Shown in pieces: positions 45,048-53,424 of a stretch of 64,000 bases of DNA (the first letter of the stretch is position 1; the number at the start of each line of letters is the position of its first letter). Both the position numbers and the translations under genes were made by a program. Below the pieces are notes generated by a model, which was not told the origin of the DNA, searched no databases, and saw only the letters and a program-made list of their open reading frames with translations. The stretch spans positions 2,326,001-2,390,000 of the forward strand of contig NZ_CP110389.1 in NCBI RefSeq assembly GCF_026015985.1, written 5' to 3'. The stretch comes from Rhodopseudomonas sp. P2A-2r (GTDB lineage: Bacteria > Pseudomonadota > Alphaproteobacteria > Rhizobiales > Xanthobacteraceae).

Positions 45048-45670
45048 ATTGTGGTTGCCACGGCTTGGAGTCGTTCATGAGCGAGTGCGATTGCCTCGCG
45101 CCTGCCGCGCCCTCTCCCGCACCCTCTCGCGAAGCACCGGCCGGCCGCGCGGGTGATTGGATGCAGACGTTCACGGGCCGGCAGTATTGGCCGCTCGATC
45201 CGCGTGTCGATGAAGTTGATATCACCGACATCGCCGAGGCGCTGTCAAAGCTTTGCCGTTACGGCGGCCACACTCGGCGCTTCTATTCGGTGGCCGAACA
45301 TTGCGTGCTGCTTGCCCGCTCGCCGATTTGCCCGCCGCGATATCGATTCGCGGCGCTGATGCACGATGCGAGCGAGGGTTACGTGGTCGACGTGATCCGG
45401 CCGATCAAGCCATACCTTGGCGGATATGCTGAGATCGAGCATGCAAACATGGTCGTGATTGCCGAGCGCTATGGCTTCGCGTGGCCGATGCCGCCGATCA
45501 TCAAGGAAATGGATGCGCGAATTCTGCACGATGAGCGTGATCAGGCGATGGCTTACCCGCCGGCAGATTGGAATGTGCCGGGCGCGGCGCTCGACGTTCA
45601 ACTGCAATTCTGGTCGCCGACTCGGGCTTGCGACGAATTCCTCGCCGCCTTCCGTGAGTTTTCGCGATGA
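45044..45670 (+). CDS. HD-domain phosphohydrolase (YfbR-like)
   Basis: 208 residues. After a Pro/Ala-rich N-terminus, the domain shows RRFYSVAEHCVLLAR (first metal His), FAALMHDASEGYVVDVIRPIK (the HD pair and adjacent acidic residues) and a C-terminal DERDQAM helix. This is the pattern of YfbR-type 5'-deoxynucleotidases, common in phages, where they adjust nucleotide pools for replication. Cytosolic. Overlaps both neighbours by four bases. Confidence 0.8.
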   Translation: MNCGCHGLESFMSECDCLAPAAPSPAPSREAPAGRAGDWMQTFTGRQYWPLDPRVDEVDITDIAEALSKLCRYGGHTRRFYSVAEHCVLLARSPICPPRYRFAALMHDASEGYVVDVIRPIKPYLGGYAEIEHANMVVIAERYGFAWPMPPIIKEMDARILHDERDQAMAYPPADWNVPGAALDVQLQFWSPTRACDEFLAAFREFSR

Positions 45671-46056
45671 AAAACCGGGGCACGTTCGAAGTGCAGCACG
45701 TTCGCAGCCGGCGCGGCGTCGCGCTGGCCGCAGCCGCCGGCTATGCGTCGGGGCCGGGTGATCCCCGGCGCCAGGGCATCGCGAATCCGCAGCGCGCAAA
45801 TCCGCCCGTGGTCGTGGTGTTCGTCGACTGCGCGGCCGGGATCGAGGCGCGGCTCGGCGGTGTGACGGTCGGCGTGGTGACGCCAGACGCCGCGAGCGGT
45901 AGCTTTGTTTGGTCGGTCGACCTGGCGCAAATGTCGCGCGTGCCAAAGCGCGCTTATTCGGTCGACAAGGCTAAAGACGCCATTGCGCACAAGGTGCGCG
46001 AGTGGTGCGAGGCGGCGCGCATGGTTAGCGCCAGGCGCGACGGCGGTGCGCGATGA
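45667..46056 (+). CDS. Hypothetical prophage protein
   Basis: 129 residues with a beta-rich centre (VVVVFVDCAAGIEARLGGVTVGVVTPDAASGSFVWSVDL) and a C-terminal helix (SVDKAKDAIAHKVREWCEAARM). No family recognised. It is coupled (ATGA) to the HD hydrolase and the next gene, so a replication-operon member. Confidence 0.6.
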   Translation: MKNRGTFEVQHVRSRRGVALAAAAGYASGPGDPRRQGIANPQRANPPVVVVFVDCAAGIEARLGGVTVGVVTPDAASGSFVWSVDLAQMSRVPKRAYSVDKAKDAIAHKVREWCEAARMVSARRDGGAR

Positions 46057-46493
46057 ATATGCGCGACGTCGAGGCGCACCCGCTCGTGCGCGAGGTGATG
46101 GCGAAGTTTCCGGGCGCTGCGGTCGCCGCCGTTTGCAATCCGCTGGCGCCGATCGAGCCGCCCGGCACCGCCGGCCGTATCACGTTCGGCGACCTTTGGA
46201 TAATGGCCGATAACGAGCGCCAGGACGCCGAGCGCGCTTGCGCTGAAAACCTCGACCGTGCCCGCGAGTCCGATCAGCGATCGGAAGCCGAGCGCGACAC
46301 TTTGCGCCGCAGCGCCGGCGATCATCAGCGCCGCGCCGCGCTTTTCGACGGCCTGGCGCGGATGGTCGAGCGCGCTCGCACTTCGCCCGTCATCCAAGCC
46401 GAGTTGGCCCGTATGGCGCGCCAGGACGCGCACGAGGCCGCCGAGCGCGCGGCCGAGGCCTTGTCACCCGGTTCGGAAAATAATGCATCATGA
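46053..46493 (+). CDS. Hypothetical prophage protein with coiled-coil region
   Basis: 146 residues. The N-terminal part is globular (VREVMAKFPGAAVAAVCNPL). The rest is a highly charged helix, probably coiled coil (ADNERQDAERACAENLDRARESDQRSEAERDTLRR). Coupled by ATGA overlaps to the previous gene and to the primase. No family assigned; likely replication accessory. Confidence 0.6.
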   Translation: MNMRDVEAHPLVREVMAKFPGAAVAAVCNPLAPIEPPGTAGRITFGDLWIMADNERQDAERACAENLDRARESDQRSEAERDTLRRSAGDHQRRAALFDGLARMVERARTSPVIQAELARMARQDAHEAAERAAEALSPGSENNAS

Positions 46494-47797
46494 ACGACGC
46501 TACGCCGCGCGCCCGCATATCGGACGATCAGTTGCACGCGATCAAGGATCGCAACCCGGTTGATGCCGTCGCCGGCGCCTGGGTGAAGCTGCGCACAAAG
46601 CGCAAAGGGGACGCGGGCCGCAAAGCCGAATTCGTCGGGCCGTGCCCGATCTGCTCGCGCGATCCGCTGGCGAAAGCCGCCACGCGGTTCGAATGCGACG
46701 CCAATGGCTGGCGCTGCGCGGTGTGCAGCGATGGCGGCGACGTGATCCGCCTGGTGATGAAGCGCCAGGGCATCGATTTTATGGCCGCTGTCGAATATCT
46801 CGGCGGCTCGCGCGAGGAAGTGGTGACGCCGAAACTGGCGCGCGCTCGGGGCGTGCGCGACCATCACGCCGGCCTCGGCGACAACGCCAACCCGTATCCG
46901 TCGACTGAAATGGATCTGTGCGCCGCCTGGCGCGCCGGATGGGCCGACGGCGAGCGACGGGCGAAATATGAGGTGTTCGCCCGCGAGCGCGAGCGCCAGC
47001 GGCTTCGCAAGTTCCTGCGCGACGCCACCCGGATCGCCGGCACGCCGGTCGAGGCGTATCTCGCCGGGCGCGGTCTGATGGTGCCGCCAAACGCGCGCCT
47101 CAAATATCACCCGGCCATGATCCTGTTTAACAGCGGGCGCGAGGTCGAGCCGACCGTCGCGCATACCGGGCCGGCCATGCTGGCGCCGTTCTACAACGCC
47201 GAGGGCGCCGGCATCGGCCTGCATATCACCTGGCTCGATCCGGCCGGGCCGAAGGGCAAGGCGCGCGTCGTCGATCCTGACACCGGCGAGATATTGCCGG
47301 CGAAAAAGATGCGCGGCACCAAAGCCGGCGGCTTTATCGACCTCGGCGGTTGCGATCCCGCCGATGCAACCCGGCTGATCGCCGGCGAGGGCATCGAAAC
47401 CGTGCTCGCGATCTATACCGCGCTCGTGCGCAGCGGGCGCGACGTGTCGCGCACGCTGTTCCGGGCGGCCGGCGACCTCGGCAACCTGGCCGGCGGCGCG
47501 TGTGCCACGCTTGCGCATCCGACGGCTAAGACGGAAGGCGGCCGGCCGCAACGCGTGCCGGGGCCTGATCCCGACCTGACAAAGCCGGCGATGCCGGTGC
47601 CCGATGTCGCCGAGCTGGTGTTGCTCGGCGATGGCGATAGCGACCCTTTCCTAACCGGGCACGCGATGGAGCGCGCCAGGCGCCGCCACGAGGCGCCGGG
47701 CCGCCTGGTGCGCGTGCGCTTCGCGCCGCGTGGCGTTGACTTTGACGATTTACTGACACGGCCAGGCGAGGCCGACGTGCGACGGGGCGACCAATGA
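46490..47797 (+). CDS. Phage primase (CHC2 zinc finger plus Toprim)
   Basis: 435 residues. A zinc-binding head (about 50-85: GPCPICSRDP ... FECDANGWRCAVCSDGGDVIRLVM) precedes a DUF7146-like linker and a Toprim catalytic segment, LIAGEGIETVLAIYTAL (about 298-314), with the metal-binding VLLGDGDSDP near 382. It makes RNA primers at the phage fork. ATGA overlaps with both neighbours; the next start at 47794 begins the helicase. Matches the origin-like repeats 2 kb downstream. Confidence 0.9.
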   Translation: MNDATPRARISDDQLHAIKDRNPVDAVAGAWVKLRTKRKGDAGRKAEFVGPCPICSRDPLAKAATRFECDANGWRCAVCSDGGDVIRLVMKRQGIDFMAAVEYLGGSREEVVTPKLARARGVRDHHAGLGDNANPYPSTEMDLCAAWRAGWADGERRAKYEVFARERERQRLRKFLRDATRIAGTPVEAYLAGRGLMVPPNARLKYHPAMILFNSGREVEPTVAHTGPAMLAPFYNAEGAGIGLHITWLDPAGPKGKARVVDPDTGEILPAKKMRGTKAGGFIDLGGCDPADATRLIAGEGIETVLAIYTALVRSGRDVSRTLFRAAGDLGNLAGGACATLAHPTAKTEGGRPQRVPGPDPDLTKPAMPVPDVAELVLLGDGDSDPFLTGHAMERARRRHEAPGRLVRVRFAPRGVDFDDLLTRPGEADVRRGDQ

Positions 47798-47872
47798 CGA
47801 GCGGATATGACGACATCGCCAACATGATCGAGAACGACGGCGAAATTCCCGACGCGCCGTTTCCCGATTTCA

Positions 47873-49606
47873 ATGACGACGTGGATTCGGTTTTTCCGCC
47901 TCGGCCTCTCCCCCGCCCCCTTGGGGGAAGGGCCGGCCGATGAAACCCTCGCAATCTGCTCGGCGCTCGATCATTCCGACACTGACAATGCGCGTCGGCT
48001 GATCTCCTATTTTCCCGATCGGCTGCTCGTGATGCAGGCCGCCGGCGTGTCGGGCGGCGATCGCCTGGTGTGGTCTGGCCGGCATTGGGATATCGACAAC
48101 GGCGAGGCCGGTGCCGCGCTGCTCGCGCAGGAGGTCGGCGACATGATCCAGCGCGAGGCCGACGTGCTCGCCGCGACCGACCACGAAAAGCGCATGATCG
48201 ACGCTGGCGGTGTCGCCGAGATAGAACTCGACGGCCTGCTCGGCATCGCCGAAAACAAGTTGAACGATGACACGCGAAAGCGCATCGCTGACTGCCGCGA
48301 GGCGGTGCTCGCCGGCAAGGCCGCAAAGCGGGCCGTCGCGTCCCGCAAGGTGGCACACCGCAAATTCGGCGTCACCTCGAAAAACGCGACGCGGCTGCGC
48401 GCGATGCTGGAATGCGCGTCGCCGCGTTTGCGCAAGCCGATCCACGAATTCAACGCCTCGGCGCTGTCGGTGGCGACCATGACGCACACGCTGCATTTTC
48501 ATCAAGAGGTCGACGCGAAGTCGAGCGAGCCGGGCGTCGCCCGCTGGACCGCGCGGATCGAGGCGATCAAGGGGCACAAGCAATCGGACTACATCACGGC
48601 GCTGGTGCCTGTGAACTATGACGCCAACGCGCTAGCGCCGGTGTTTATGGACTGGATCGAAAAGATGATGCCCGACGCCGAGGCGCGCCGCACGCTGCAA
48701 CAATACTGCGGCGTCTCGATCCTCGGCGTGCCGTTGCAGCGCTTCATGTTCCACTATGGCGAGGGCGCGAACGGAAAATCCGTGTTTCTGGAATTGCTGA
48801 TGCGGTTGCTCGGCAAAAGCTTTGCCGTCGGCCTGCCGACCGAGTCGATCATCGGCCAGGGCGATCGCAACGCCGGCGGCGCCTCGCCTGATCTTATCCG
48901 GCTGTTCGGCAAGCGCATGGTGCGCGTCCTGGAATTGCCGGAAGGCAAGCCGCTGCAATCCGAGTTGATCAAGAAACTAACCGGCGGCGAGGAAATCCCT
49001 GTTCGCACGCTGTTTAAAGGCTTCATCGACTTTATGCCGCGCGCGAAACCGCACATGAGCGGAAACGGCCTGCCGAAAATCAGCGATACGTCTAACGGCA
49101 TTTGGCGCCGCATGCTGTTCCTGCGATGGCCGGTGCAAATCGCCGAGTCCGAAATGCGCGACGCCGAGGCTATGGTCGAGGAATTTCTCGCCGAGTCGTC
49201 GGGCGTATTGAATTGGCTGTGCGATGGTGCGCTCGACTTCCTGAAAAACGGCCTATTCATCGCGCCGAGCGTCGCGCAGGACGTGAAGGATTACCGCAAA
49301 GAAATGGATGTCGTGATGCAGTTCGTTGACGACTGCGTTGAAAAGGTCGACGGCGAATCGGTGCAGGCGCGCGAAATGTATGTCGCTTTCAAAGAGTGGT
49401 GTGCGGCCAATAACAAAACGCTGATCTTCGAAACGAAGTTCGGCCGCGACATGAAACGCCATGTCAAGCGCGACGACACCGCGCGGCTGCGCAAATATGT
49501 CGACGTGCGGCTGCGCGCCGATCGACCGCGCTGGACCGGCCCGACGCCTGGTGACGCGAACAAGCCGCCGCATCCGGCCGATATGGATGACGAGGTGCCG
49601 ATGTAA
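47873..49606 (+). CDS. Phage D5/P4-alpha-type replication helicase; N-terminus probably misframed
   Basis: 577 residues in this frame. D5_N-type domain, then an SF3 helicase with Walker A GEGANGKSVF (about 296-305), a Walker B-like VRVLELPEGKPL and C-terminal winged-helix region (DVVMQFVDDCVEKVDGESVQAREMYVAFKEW), ending DMDDEVPM. It unwinds DNA at the phage origin. The true start is probably ATG 47794, which overlaps the primase stop and encodes the acidic leader DDIANMIENDGEIPDAPFPDF; that frame ends at 47943 only because of one base too many (or two too few) in the C5/C5/G5 cluster 47910-47927. As written the start is ATG 47873. Confidence 0.87.
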   Translation: MTTWIRFFRLGLSPAPLGEGPADETLAICSALDHSDTDNARRLISYFPDRLLVMQAAGVSGGDRLVWSGRHWDIDNGEAGAALLAQEVGDMIQREADVLAATDHEKRMIDAGGVAEIELDGLLGIAENKLNDDTRKRIADCREAVLAGKAAKRAVASRKVAHRKFGVTSKNATRLRAMLECASPRLRKPIHEFNASALSVATMTHTLHFHQEVDAKSSEPGVARWTARIEAIKGHKQSDYITALVPVNYDANALAPVFMDWIEKMMPDAEARRTLQQYCGVSILGVPLQRFMFHYGEGANGKSVFLELLMRLLGKSFAVGLPTESIIGQGDRNAGGASPDLIRLFGKRMVRVLELPEGKPLQSELIKKLTGGEEIPVRTLFKGFIDFMPRAKPHMSGNGLPKISDTSNGIWRRMLFLRWPVQIAESEMRDAEAMVEEFLAESSGVLNWLCDGALDFLKNGLFIAPSVAQDVKDYRKEMDVVMQFVDDCVEKVDGESVQAREMYVAFKEWCAANNKTLIFETKFGRDMKRHVKRDDTARLRKYVDVRLRADRPRWTGPTPGDANKPPHPADMDDEVPM

Positions 49607-49790
49607 AATAAAAAAGTTGTCAGGGTCCAGCGCTACTTTTTCCGCGCCTATAACGAATCGAGGCCGGCTTATTGCGCCGCCTCGGCCGCCCGCGCCACGC
49701 TGCGCGATCGGTGCCTCGCAAAATCAAGCGCTCCCCGGCATGTCCCGCCGGGAATGTGTTGATTGCGTCACGCTGTTGCCAATGAGCAAC

Positions 49791-50071
49791 CGAGGGTTTG
49801 CGAGGGTTTGCGAGGGTTTCCCGCAAACCCTCGCGCATAGGAAGTGCTTGCGAGACAGCGATAACTCGAATTCTGCGAGGGTTGCGAGGGTTTTTGGCCT
49901 CTTACGTATAGAGGGGTTTAAGGGGGAAACTCGATCTCTCTTTACGTAAGACCCTAGAAACTATCGCAACCCTCGCAAATAAGAAAAAAGCTATGTAGGT
50001 ATATGTTTTTATTTAACAAAAAACTTGCGAGGGTTTTTCTCGAACCCTCGCAAACCCTCGCAAACCCTCGC
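49791..50071. other. Candidate phage replication origin: iterons around an AT-rich core
   Basis: About eleven copies of CGAGGGTT, mostly as GCGAGGGTT(TG). Direct: 49791, 49801, 49811, 49875, 49884, 50027. Inverted: near 49825, 49968, 50043, 50053, 50063. They surround the AT-rich stretch 49977-50026 and an inner inverted pair CTTACGTA (49901-49908) / TACGTAAG (49943-49950). The cluster starts 185 bases after the helicase gene. P4-type primase-helicases bind iterons of this layout; origin function is inference. Confidence 0.7.
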
Positions 50072-50096
50072 AACTATCAAAACCGGGTGTGATCAA

Positions 50097-51011
50097 ATGA
50101 AAACCGCCATTGATATCGAAAAGTTGGTGCAATGGGCGATGCGTGATGAGTTGCCGAAGGGGCAAGCGGTCGCCGCGTCGCCGTGGGATATGATCACGCA
50201 ATACGCTGCCCTCGGCGTGCGGGTGCAGACGGGCGGCTTTAACGGCGATGGGTTCGGCTTCACGCCCGGCGCGCCTCACGCCGACGCGCTGATCGTTGCC
50301 GACGCCATCAGCGCGATCGGCACCGTGGCGACGTTCGATCAAGCCGACGAGGTGTTGCCGCTGTTCGGCGACCTGGCGCCGATCGCCGGCAATGCCGTCG
50401 ATGGTATCATGTCGGCGTCGTTCGATCCGCGCTCGATCGTGATCAGCAACGCCACGATGGGCACCCGGCCGAAATGGAGGTTTGAGGAACCGACCGCCTA
50501 TCAAATGTTTTCGGAATTCCGCGACGACGCGGGCGCGATCCGGCGCCGCCCGCTTGTGCACGGCGTCGACGCCGCCGGCGACGTGGTTGCGATCATGCCG
50601 AACCGGGGCCGCGCTGTGGCGCGCGACGGCATGTATAGTTACGCGATGGTGCCGCGCTCGCCGCTCGATTGGCAATGCCCGTCGATGCTGCACGTTGGCG
50701 ACTGCCGTGCCGAATACGTGGCCTGGCACGGTGCGCTTGTGCAGTTGGCGGCCGACCTCGACGGCAAGCTTGCCGAGTTTCAACCGACGCCGCCGGCGGC
50801 TGCGGCGCTGCCGTGGATCACCGGCCCGACGCCGGTGTCGCGCGTTGTGCCTGGCCGCGATCTCGGCATCGTCGACGGTTTGCCGATCCAGCCGCGCCGC
50901 GAAATCTCGTCGCGACCGCTCGGAAATCCGCGTGCTTCGCGCGTGCGAGTCGTAAATGCCGGGAATTTCGTGCCGCAGCCTACGTCAAAAACAGTTGCGC
51001 CAGTTGGCTAA
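50097..51011 (+). CDS. Hypothetical prophage protein next to the iterons
   Basis: 304 residues from ATG 50097 (MKTAIDIEKLVQWAMRDELPKG); upstream in-frame codons are built of iteron repeats and are not counted. It has an N-terminal helical region, then FGFTPGAPHADALIVADAIS, WRFEEPTAYQMFSEFRD and a conserved-looking WHGALVQLAADLDGKLAEFQP segment; the C-terminus is Pro/Arg-rich. No family recognised. Its position directly after the origin suggests a replication-related or late-regulatory role. Confidence 0.6.
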   Translation: MKTAIDIEKLVQWAMRDELPKGQAVAASPWDMITQYAALGVRVQTGGFNGDGFGFTPGAPHADALIVADAISAIGTVATFDQADEVLPLFGDLAPIAGNAVDGIMSASFDPRSIVISNATMGTRPKWRFEEPTAYQMFSEFRDDAGAIRRRPLVHGVDAAGDVVAIMPNRGRAVARDGMYSYAMVPRSPLDWQCPSMLHVGDCRAEYVAWHGALVQLAADLDGKLAEFQPTPPAAAALPWITGPTPVSRVVPGRDLGIVDGLPIQPRREISSRPLGNPRASRVRVVNAGNFVPQPTSKTVAPVG

Positions 51012-51088
51012 CTCAAAATCTGTGACAGGGTTCGTTGCCGGAACGACGTGCTTGACGTACATCGGACAAGTGCAAAAAGGTTCAAAGC

Positions 51089-51111
51089 AAACCCGCCGCG
51101 TTGGCGGGTTT
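51089..51111. terminator. Terminator hairpin at the end of the early operon
   Basis: AAACCCGCC-GCGTT-GGCGGGTTT is a perfect 9-bp stem whose 3' arm ends in TTT followed by CGCGTTT. It lies 78 bases after the preceding gene and can work in either direction. Confidence 0.75.
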
Positions 51112-51194
51112 CGCGTTTCACTGATCGACGCGCGCCGATGAGCGGCAAGGATTGGGAATATCTGCGAGGCCACAACATGAGCAAGTATTAGAAC

Positions 51195-51208
51195 GTTTCA
51201 CGTGAAAC
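51195..51208. promoter_or_regulatory. parS-like ParB binding site inside the prophage
   Basis: GTTTCACGTGAAAC is a perfect palindrome equal to the inner 14 bases of the conserved 16-bp chromosomal parS sequence; only the outermost pair differs (C..C for T..A). It lies in non-coding DNA between the early and late prophage genes. Host ParB would be expected to recognise it; no parA/parB gene is in the window. Confidence 0.7.
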
Positions 51209-51308
51209 CTCGGGCGCCCTGTCGGCGCAATGTGTAGTTCGCGAGAATAACCGCCTATAGTGCGGCCCGACGCTGCCAATATCGGGCTAACCATTTCGAG
51301 GTGTCGCG

Positions 51309-51551
51309 ATGACTGATATCAAAGCCGGCGATTTTGTTGACGTGCGCATGGTCGCCGTTGCTGTCGATGGTGATGTCGTCATCGTTCGCCTTCCGCAAAA
51401 AAGCGCCGTGCATCAGTTCACGATCGGGCGCCATCAGGTGCAGCATACCGAACCGCGCTCGCCGGAAGCGATCGCAGCGGACGCGGTATGCGCATCGTAT
51501 GACGGCCTTGCGCCGCTCAATCAGCGCGTTGCGAGTTTTCGCCGCGCTTAA
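51309..51551 (+). CDS. Hypothetical small prophage protein
   Basis: 80 residues. A small beta-barrel-like N-terminal half (IKAGDFVDVRMVAVAVDGDVVIVRLPQKSAVHQFTIG) and a helical C-terminal half (SPEAIAADAVCASYDGLAPLN). The ATG at 51309 is preceded by GAGGTG. No family recognised. First gene after the parS-like site. Confidence 0.55.
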   Translation: MTDIKAGDFVDVRMVAVAVDGDVVIVRLPQKSAVHQFTIGRHQVQHTEPRSPEAIAADAVCASYDGLAPLNQRVASFRRA

Positions 51552-51751
51552 CCAATCCGCACGGCTCGGCGCGCCCGCATCTAGCGGCGGGTGACGGGGC
51601 AAGCGGTTAGTCACCACGCGCGGCATCCGACCACGCTTCACAAGATAGGCTCGCATCAAGCCGGCATTGCGCCCGGCCGCTGATTGCGATGCGCTGATCT
51701 AGCTCTGCGGAATTGCACGGCGCGTGGTGATCTTAATTCGAGGGCGGCCTG

Positions 51752-52261
51752 ATGCGCATCAAGGTATCGGGCAACATCGCCGAAATCATCGCACCGTTTC
51801 AGCAACTCGGCGCTGGCGGCATCATGCCGCTGCGCGAGGGGCTGTATGAAGGCGGCGACAAGGTGCGAACGCGGGTGCGCCGTGCGCTGAAAAAGCAAAC
51901 CGGCGTCTCGGCGTACAGCACGATCACGCAAAACGTCGAGGGCATCCGATCGGGCATGTCCTACCTGATCAAGACTGATCAAGGCGGCCTGCCGATCAAG
52001 CTGTTTCCGGTGTCGACGCCTGGTAGCGTGTCGGCCTCGCCGTGGGGCGTGTCGCGCACCTTCAAGCGGTCATTTGTGAAGGCCGGCGGCAAATACATGG
52101 CGCGCATTTCGTCCAAGCGCTTGCCGGTGCGCTCGCTCTATGGCGCCTCGCTAAAAAAGGAACTCGTCAAAGATGCGTCGCTCGCGGCGTTTGATGCCGG
52201 CGTGAAAGCCGACATCGCGCCGATGATCGAGAAGCGCCTGAAACGCTTTTTCGGGGGATAA
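51752..52261 (+). CDS. Prophage minor tail protein, gpZ-like
   Basis: 169 residues: helical N-terminus (GNIAEIIAPFQQLGAGGIMPLREGLYEGGDKVRTRVRRALKKQTG), beta-rich middle, then ARISSKRLPVRSLYGASLKKELVKD and a C-terminal helix ending MIEKRLKRFFGG. The IKR-LYGPS-like step (PVRSLYGAS) and layout fit the minor tail protein Z / tail-completion family that joins tail to head. It sits unusually before the terminase genes rather than among tail genes, so the call is moderate. Confidence 0.6.
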   Translation: MRIKVSGNIAEIIAPFQQLGAGGIMPLREGLYEGGDKVRTRVRRALKKQTGVSAYSTITQNVEGIRSGMSYLIKTDQGGLPIKLFPVSTPGSVSASPWGVSRTFKRSFVKAGGKYMARISSKRLPVRSLYGASLKKELVKDASLAAFDAGVKADIAPMIEKRLKRFFGG

Positions 52262-52262
52262 C

Positions 52263-52505
52263 ATGGCCGGGCATCACATAGGGCTGGCCGCTCTGGCGCG
52301 GTTGCGATGGCTTTCAATCGCCGCGATCGGCCTCGGCGTGCTTTCGCTGGCGGCAATCCTGCTGCTCGTGGCCGGCGCTGGCGCCTTGGCCTCGGCCGGC
52401 GTGGTGTGTCTGGCCTGCATCACCGGCGTCGCGCTCGATCGTCGGGCGCATCGCGGCCTCGACGCCAGCGAGCGCGACCGCAGGGCAGGGGCGGGGCGCG
52501 GTTAG
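52263..52505 (+). CDS. Small membrane protein with one long or two short spans
   Basis: 80 residues. Hydrophobic from about residue 8 to 58 (ARLRWLSIAAIGLGVLSLAAILLLVAGAGALASAGVVCLACITGVAL) with a charged tail. It begins two bases after the gpZ-like stop. A holin-like role is conceivable from size and hydrophobicity, but no lysis enzyme is adjacent. Confidence 0.45.
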   Translation: MAGHHIGLAALARLRWLSIAAIGLGVLSLAAILLLVAGAGALASAGVVCLACITGVALDRRAHRGLDASERDRRAGAGRG

Positions 52506-52680
52506 ATCGCCTCGCTATCCGCGCGCAGACATCCGGCGCCATCAACGCGCGCCCTTGGCCGCCCTTGGCCGCCCTGGGCCGGCCTGCCGCCCTCGGCGCG
52601 CCAGGGTAAAGGGTCCTCCCCTACCGGGTGCCTTGCGCGGGCGACGCAGCCCGAAGAAATCTCAGTTGGTGGGTTTGAAA

Positions 52681-53397
52681 ATGAGGGTTGACCACGTTGA
52701 CGGCGAGACGCCGGAAGTTGACCCGACTGTGGCCGAGCCGCAACGGGGTGTGGCCGATTTGCCGGTCGACCTCGGCGCCGCCGGCGGCGCGCTGAATTCG
52801 CCGATGTTGCTGATGGCGACGGTTTCCGAGATCGCGAACCGCGACGGCATTTCGAAACAGGCGGTTTCGAAAAAGGTCAAGGCGCTGATCGACCTCGGCC
52901 TCGCCGTCGAGCGCAACGAGCGCGGCGACGTTGGCCGGGTGAACGTCGCGCAATACGACTTCCTGCGCGGCAAGCACGATGACCCGTCGAAAAATCAGCG
53001 GCCAGGCGCGCAGACGCAACAGCCGCCGGCGCGCGACATGGAGTCGTATGAGGAAGCGCTACGCAAAAAGACTTGGTATGAGGCCGAGCGCAAGGGCTTG
53101 GAACTAGCCGAACAGCGTGGCGACCTCGTGCGCGTCGCCGACCTGGCCGCCGCTACGGGCGACTGCGGCGAGGAAATCGTCGCGGTGCTGCGGCGGCTGT
53201 CGGATGAAGCCGACGCGCTGGCGGCGGCGGTGACGCGCGACGGTGTGCATGGCATGCGCGTCGCGCTCAAAGCGATTGAAAATCGAATGATGGTCGAGGT
53301 GGCCGACAAACTGGCCGCCCTGGCGCGCCTCGGCAAGACGCCGCAGCCGGCGCCGGCGGTGCCGCCGCCCGAACCTGTATCGTACGAAACAAACTGA
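52681..53397 (+). CDS. Terminase small subunit / Nu1-like DNA-recognition protein
   Basis: 238 residues from ATG 52681. It has a helix-turn-helix region (LLMATVSEIANRDGISKQAVSKKVKALIDLGLAVERNERGD, about 42-80), then a basic-acidic helix (YEEALRKKTWYEAERKGLELAEQRGDLVRVADLA), as in lambda Nu1-type small subunits. The frame is open upstream to 52555 but has no ribosome site there. It lies 27 bases before the large subunit gene and should recognise the packaging site. Confidence 0.75.
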   Translation: MRVDHVDGETPEVDPTVAEPQRGVADLPVDLGAAGGALNSPMLLMATVSEIANRDGISKQAVSKKVKALIDLGLAVERNERGDVGRVNVAQYDFLRGKHDDPSKNQRPGAQTQQPPARDMESYEEALRKKTWYEAERKGLELAEQRGDLVRVADLAAATGDCGEEIVAVLRRLSDEADALAAAVTRDGVHGMRVALKAIENRMMVEVADKLAALARLGKTPQPAPAVPPPEPVSYETN

Positions 53398-53424
53398 GGC
53401 CGCCCGCCGGCCGGCGGGGTTGTC

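Noticed and set aside
49791..50071. CRISPR array
   Set aside because: Repeats are 8-11 bases, in both orientations and irregularly spaced, with no constant-length spacers and no cas genes; iterons fit better.
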